A model generated the notes under the pieces. It was not told the origin of the DNA and searched no databases. It was given only the letters and a program-made list of their open reading frames with translations. Positions 5,736 through 5,874 of a stretch of DNA of 5,874 nt are shown here, in pieces. Within the stretch, counting starts at the first letter, position 1. The number at the start of each line of letters is the position of its first letter. The position numbers and the translations under genes are program-made. This DNA is from a bacterium (GTDB lineage Bacteria; Pseudomonadota; Gammaproteobacteria; Burkholderiales; Burkholderiaceae_C), in the NCBI GenBank assembly GCA_030824095.1, contig JAVBYK010000129.1, forward strand, positions 1 to 5,874, written 5' to 3'.

Positions 5736-5769
5736 TGCGCCACCAGTCCGGCAGCTTGTCGGGCTGTAA

Positions 5770-5855
5770 ACGCTAGGGGTGCTGAGGGTCTTGCGACCAC
5801 CGGCTGAGATAACACCCTGGAACTTGATCAAGGTAATACTTGCGCAGGGAAGCGT
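5770..5855 (+). promoter_or_regulatory. TPP riboswitch (THI element)
   Basis: This RNA aptamer binds thiamine pyrophosphate and lowers expression of thiamine biosynthesis or transport genes when the vitamin is plentiful. The core is easy to read. P1 is ACGCT (5770-5774) with AGCGT (5851-5855). P2 is GGGTG (5777-5781) with CACCC (5813-5817). A P3 extension is GGTC (5787-5790) with GACC (5795-5798). The invariant CTGAGAT is at 5804-5810. GGAACTTGATCAAGGTAATA follows (starting at 5819), and then the conserved GCGCAGGGA (5842-5850), with CAAG and CTTG forming the stem around GGTAATA. It faces right, so the controlled gene begins at or beyond the window end; thiC is a common partner but cannot be confirmed. 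No expression platform is visible before the edge. Confidence 0.94.
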
Positions 5856-5874
5856 GATCGACATGCCGTTGCAC

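Noticed and set aside
5505..5864. Open frame of 119 codons on the minus strand
   Set aside because: Antisense to the regulator gene and to the TPP riboswitch; both plus-strand features are well supported.
5863..5874. Start of the riboswitch-controlled gene (ATG CCG TTG CAC)
   Set aside because: Four codons cannot be identified and the ATG may be chance; the real start may lie further right.

Overview
The GC-rich backbone suggests a beta-proteobacterium, most likely Burkholderiales and perhaps Comamonadaceae. This is an inference from protein flavour, codon use and gene order, not from a marker gene. The window has four parts.

(1) Positions 1-725, minus strand: the N-terminal part of an exported cyclophilin-type peptidyl-prolyl isomerase. 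It starts at a TTG codon with a strong ribosome binding site and runs off the left edge. (2) Positions about 836-1184, minus strand: a decayed IS3-family insertion sequence. The start of orfA is joined to the start of orfB by a large internal deletion, orfB then carries a frameshift, and a stop follows.

(3) Positions about 1185-2466: a clearly AT-richer island that looks foreign to its surroundings. It holds two minus-strand genes I do not recognise. One is an 81-residue protein and the other a 228-residue exported protein with four cysteines. They are 31 bases apart and probably form one transcription unit. An inverted repeat lies just upstream of the first gene.

(4) Positions 2467-5728: a lysine-catabolism module. 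A minus-strand operon encodes a saccharopine-dehydrogenase-like lysine 6-dehydrogenase and an ALDH7/antiquitin-type semialdehyde dehydrogenase. A divergent Lrp/AsnC regulator is encoded on the plus strand. The proposed pathway is L-lysine to 2-aminoadipate 6-semialdehyde (in equilibrium with piperideine-6-carboxylate) to 2-aminoadipate. The regulator would sense lysine or a related amino acid and act at palindromic sites in the 128-base shared intergenic region, where a good sigma70-like promoter for the regulator overlaps the palindrome.

At the right edge (5770-5855, plus strand) is a well-conserved TPP riboswitch. It should control a thiamine gene just outside the window. The least explained part is the AT-rich two-gene island; nothing visible in it proves a new system.
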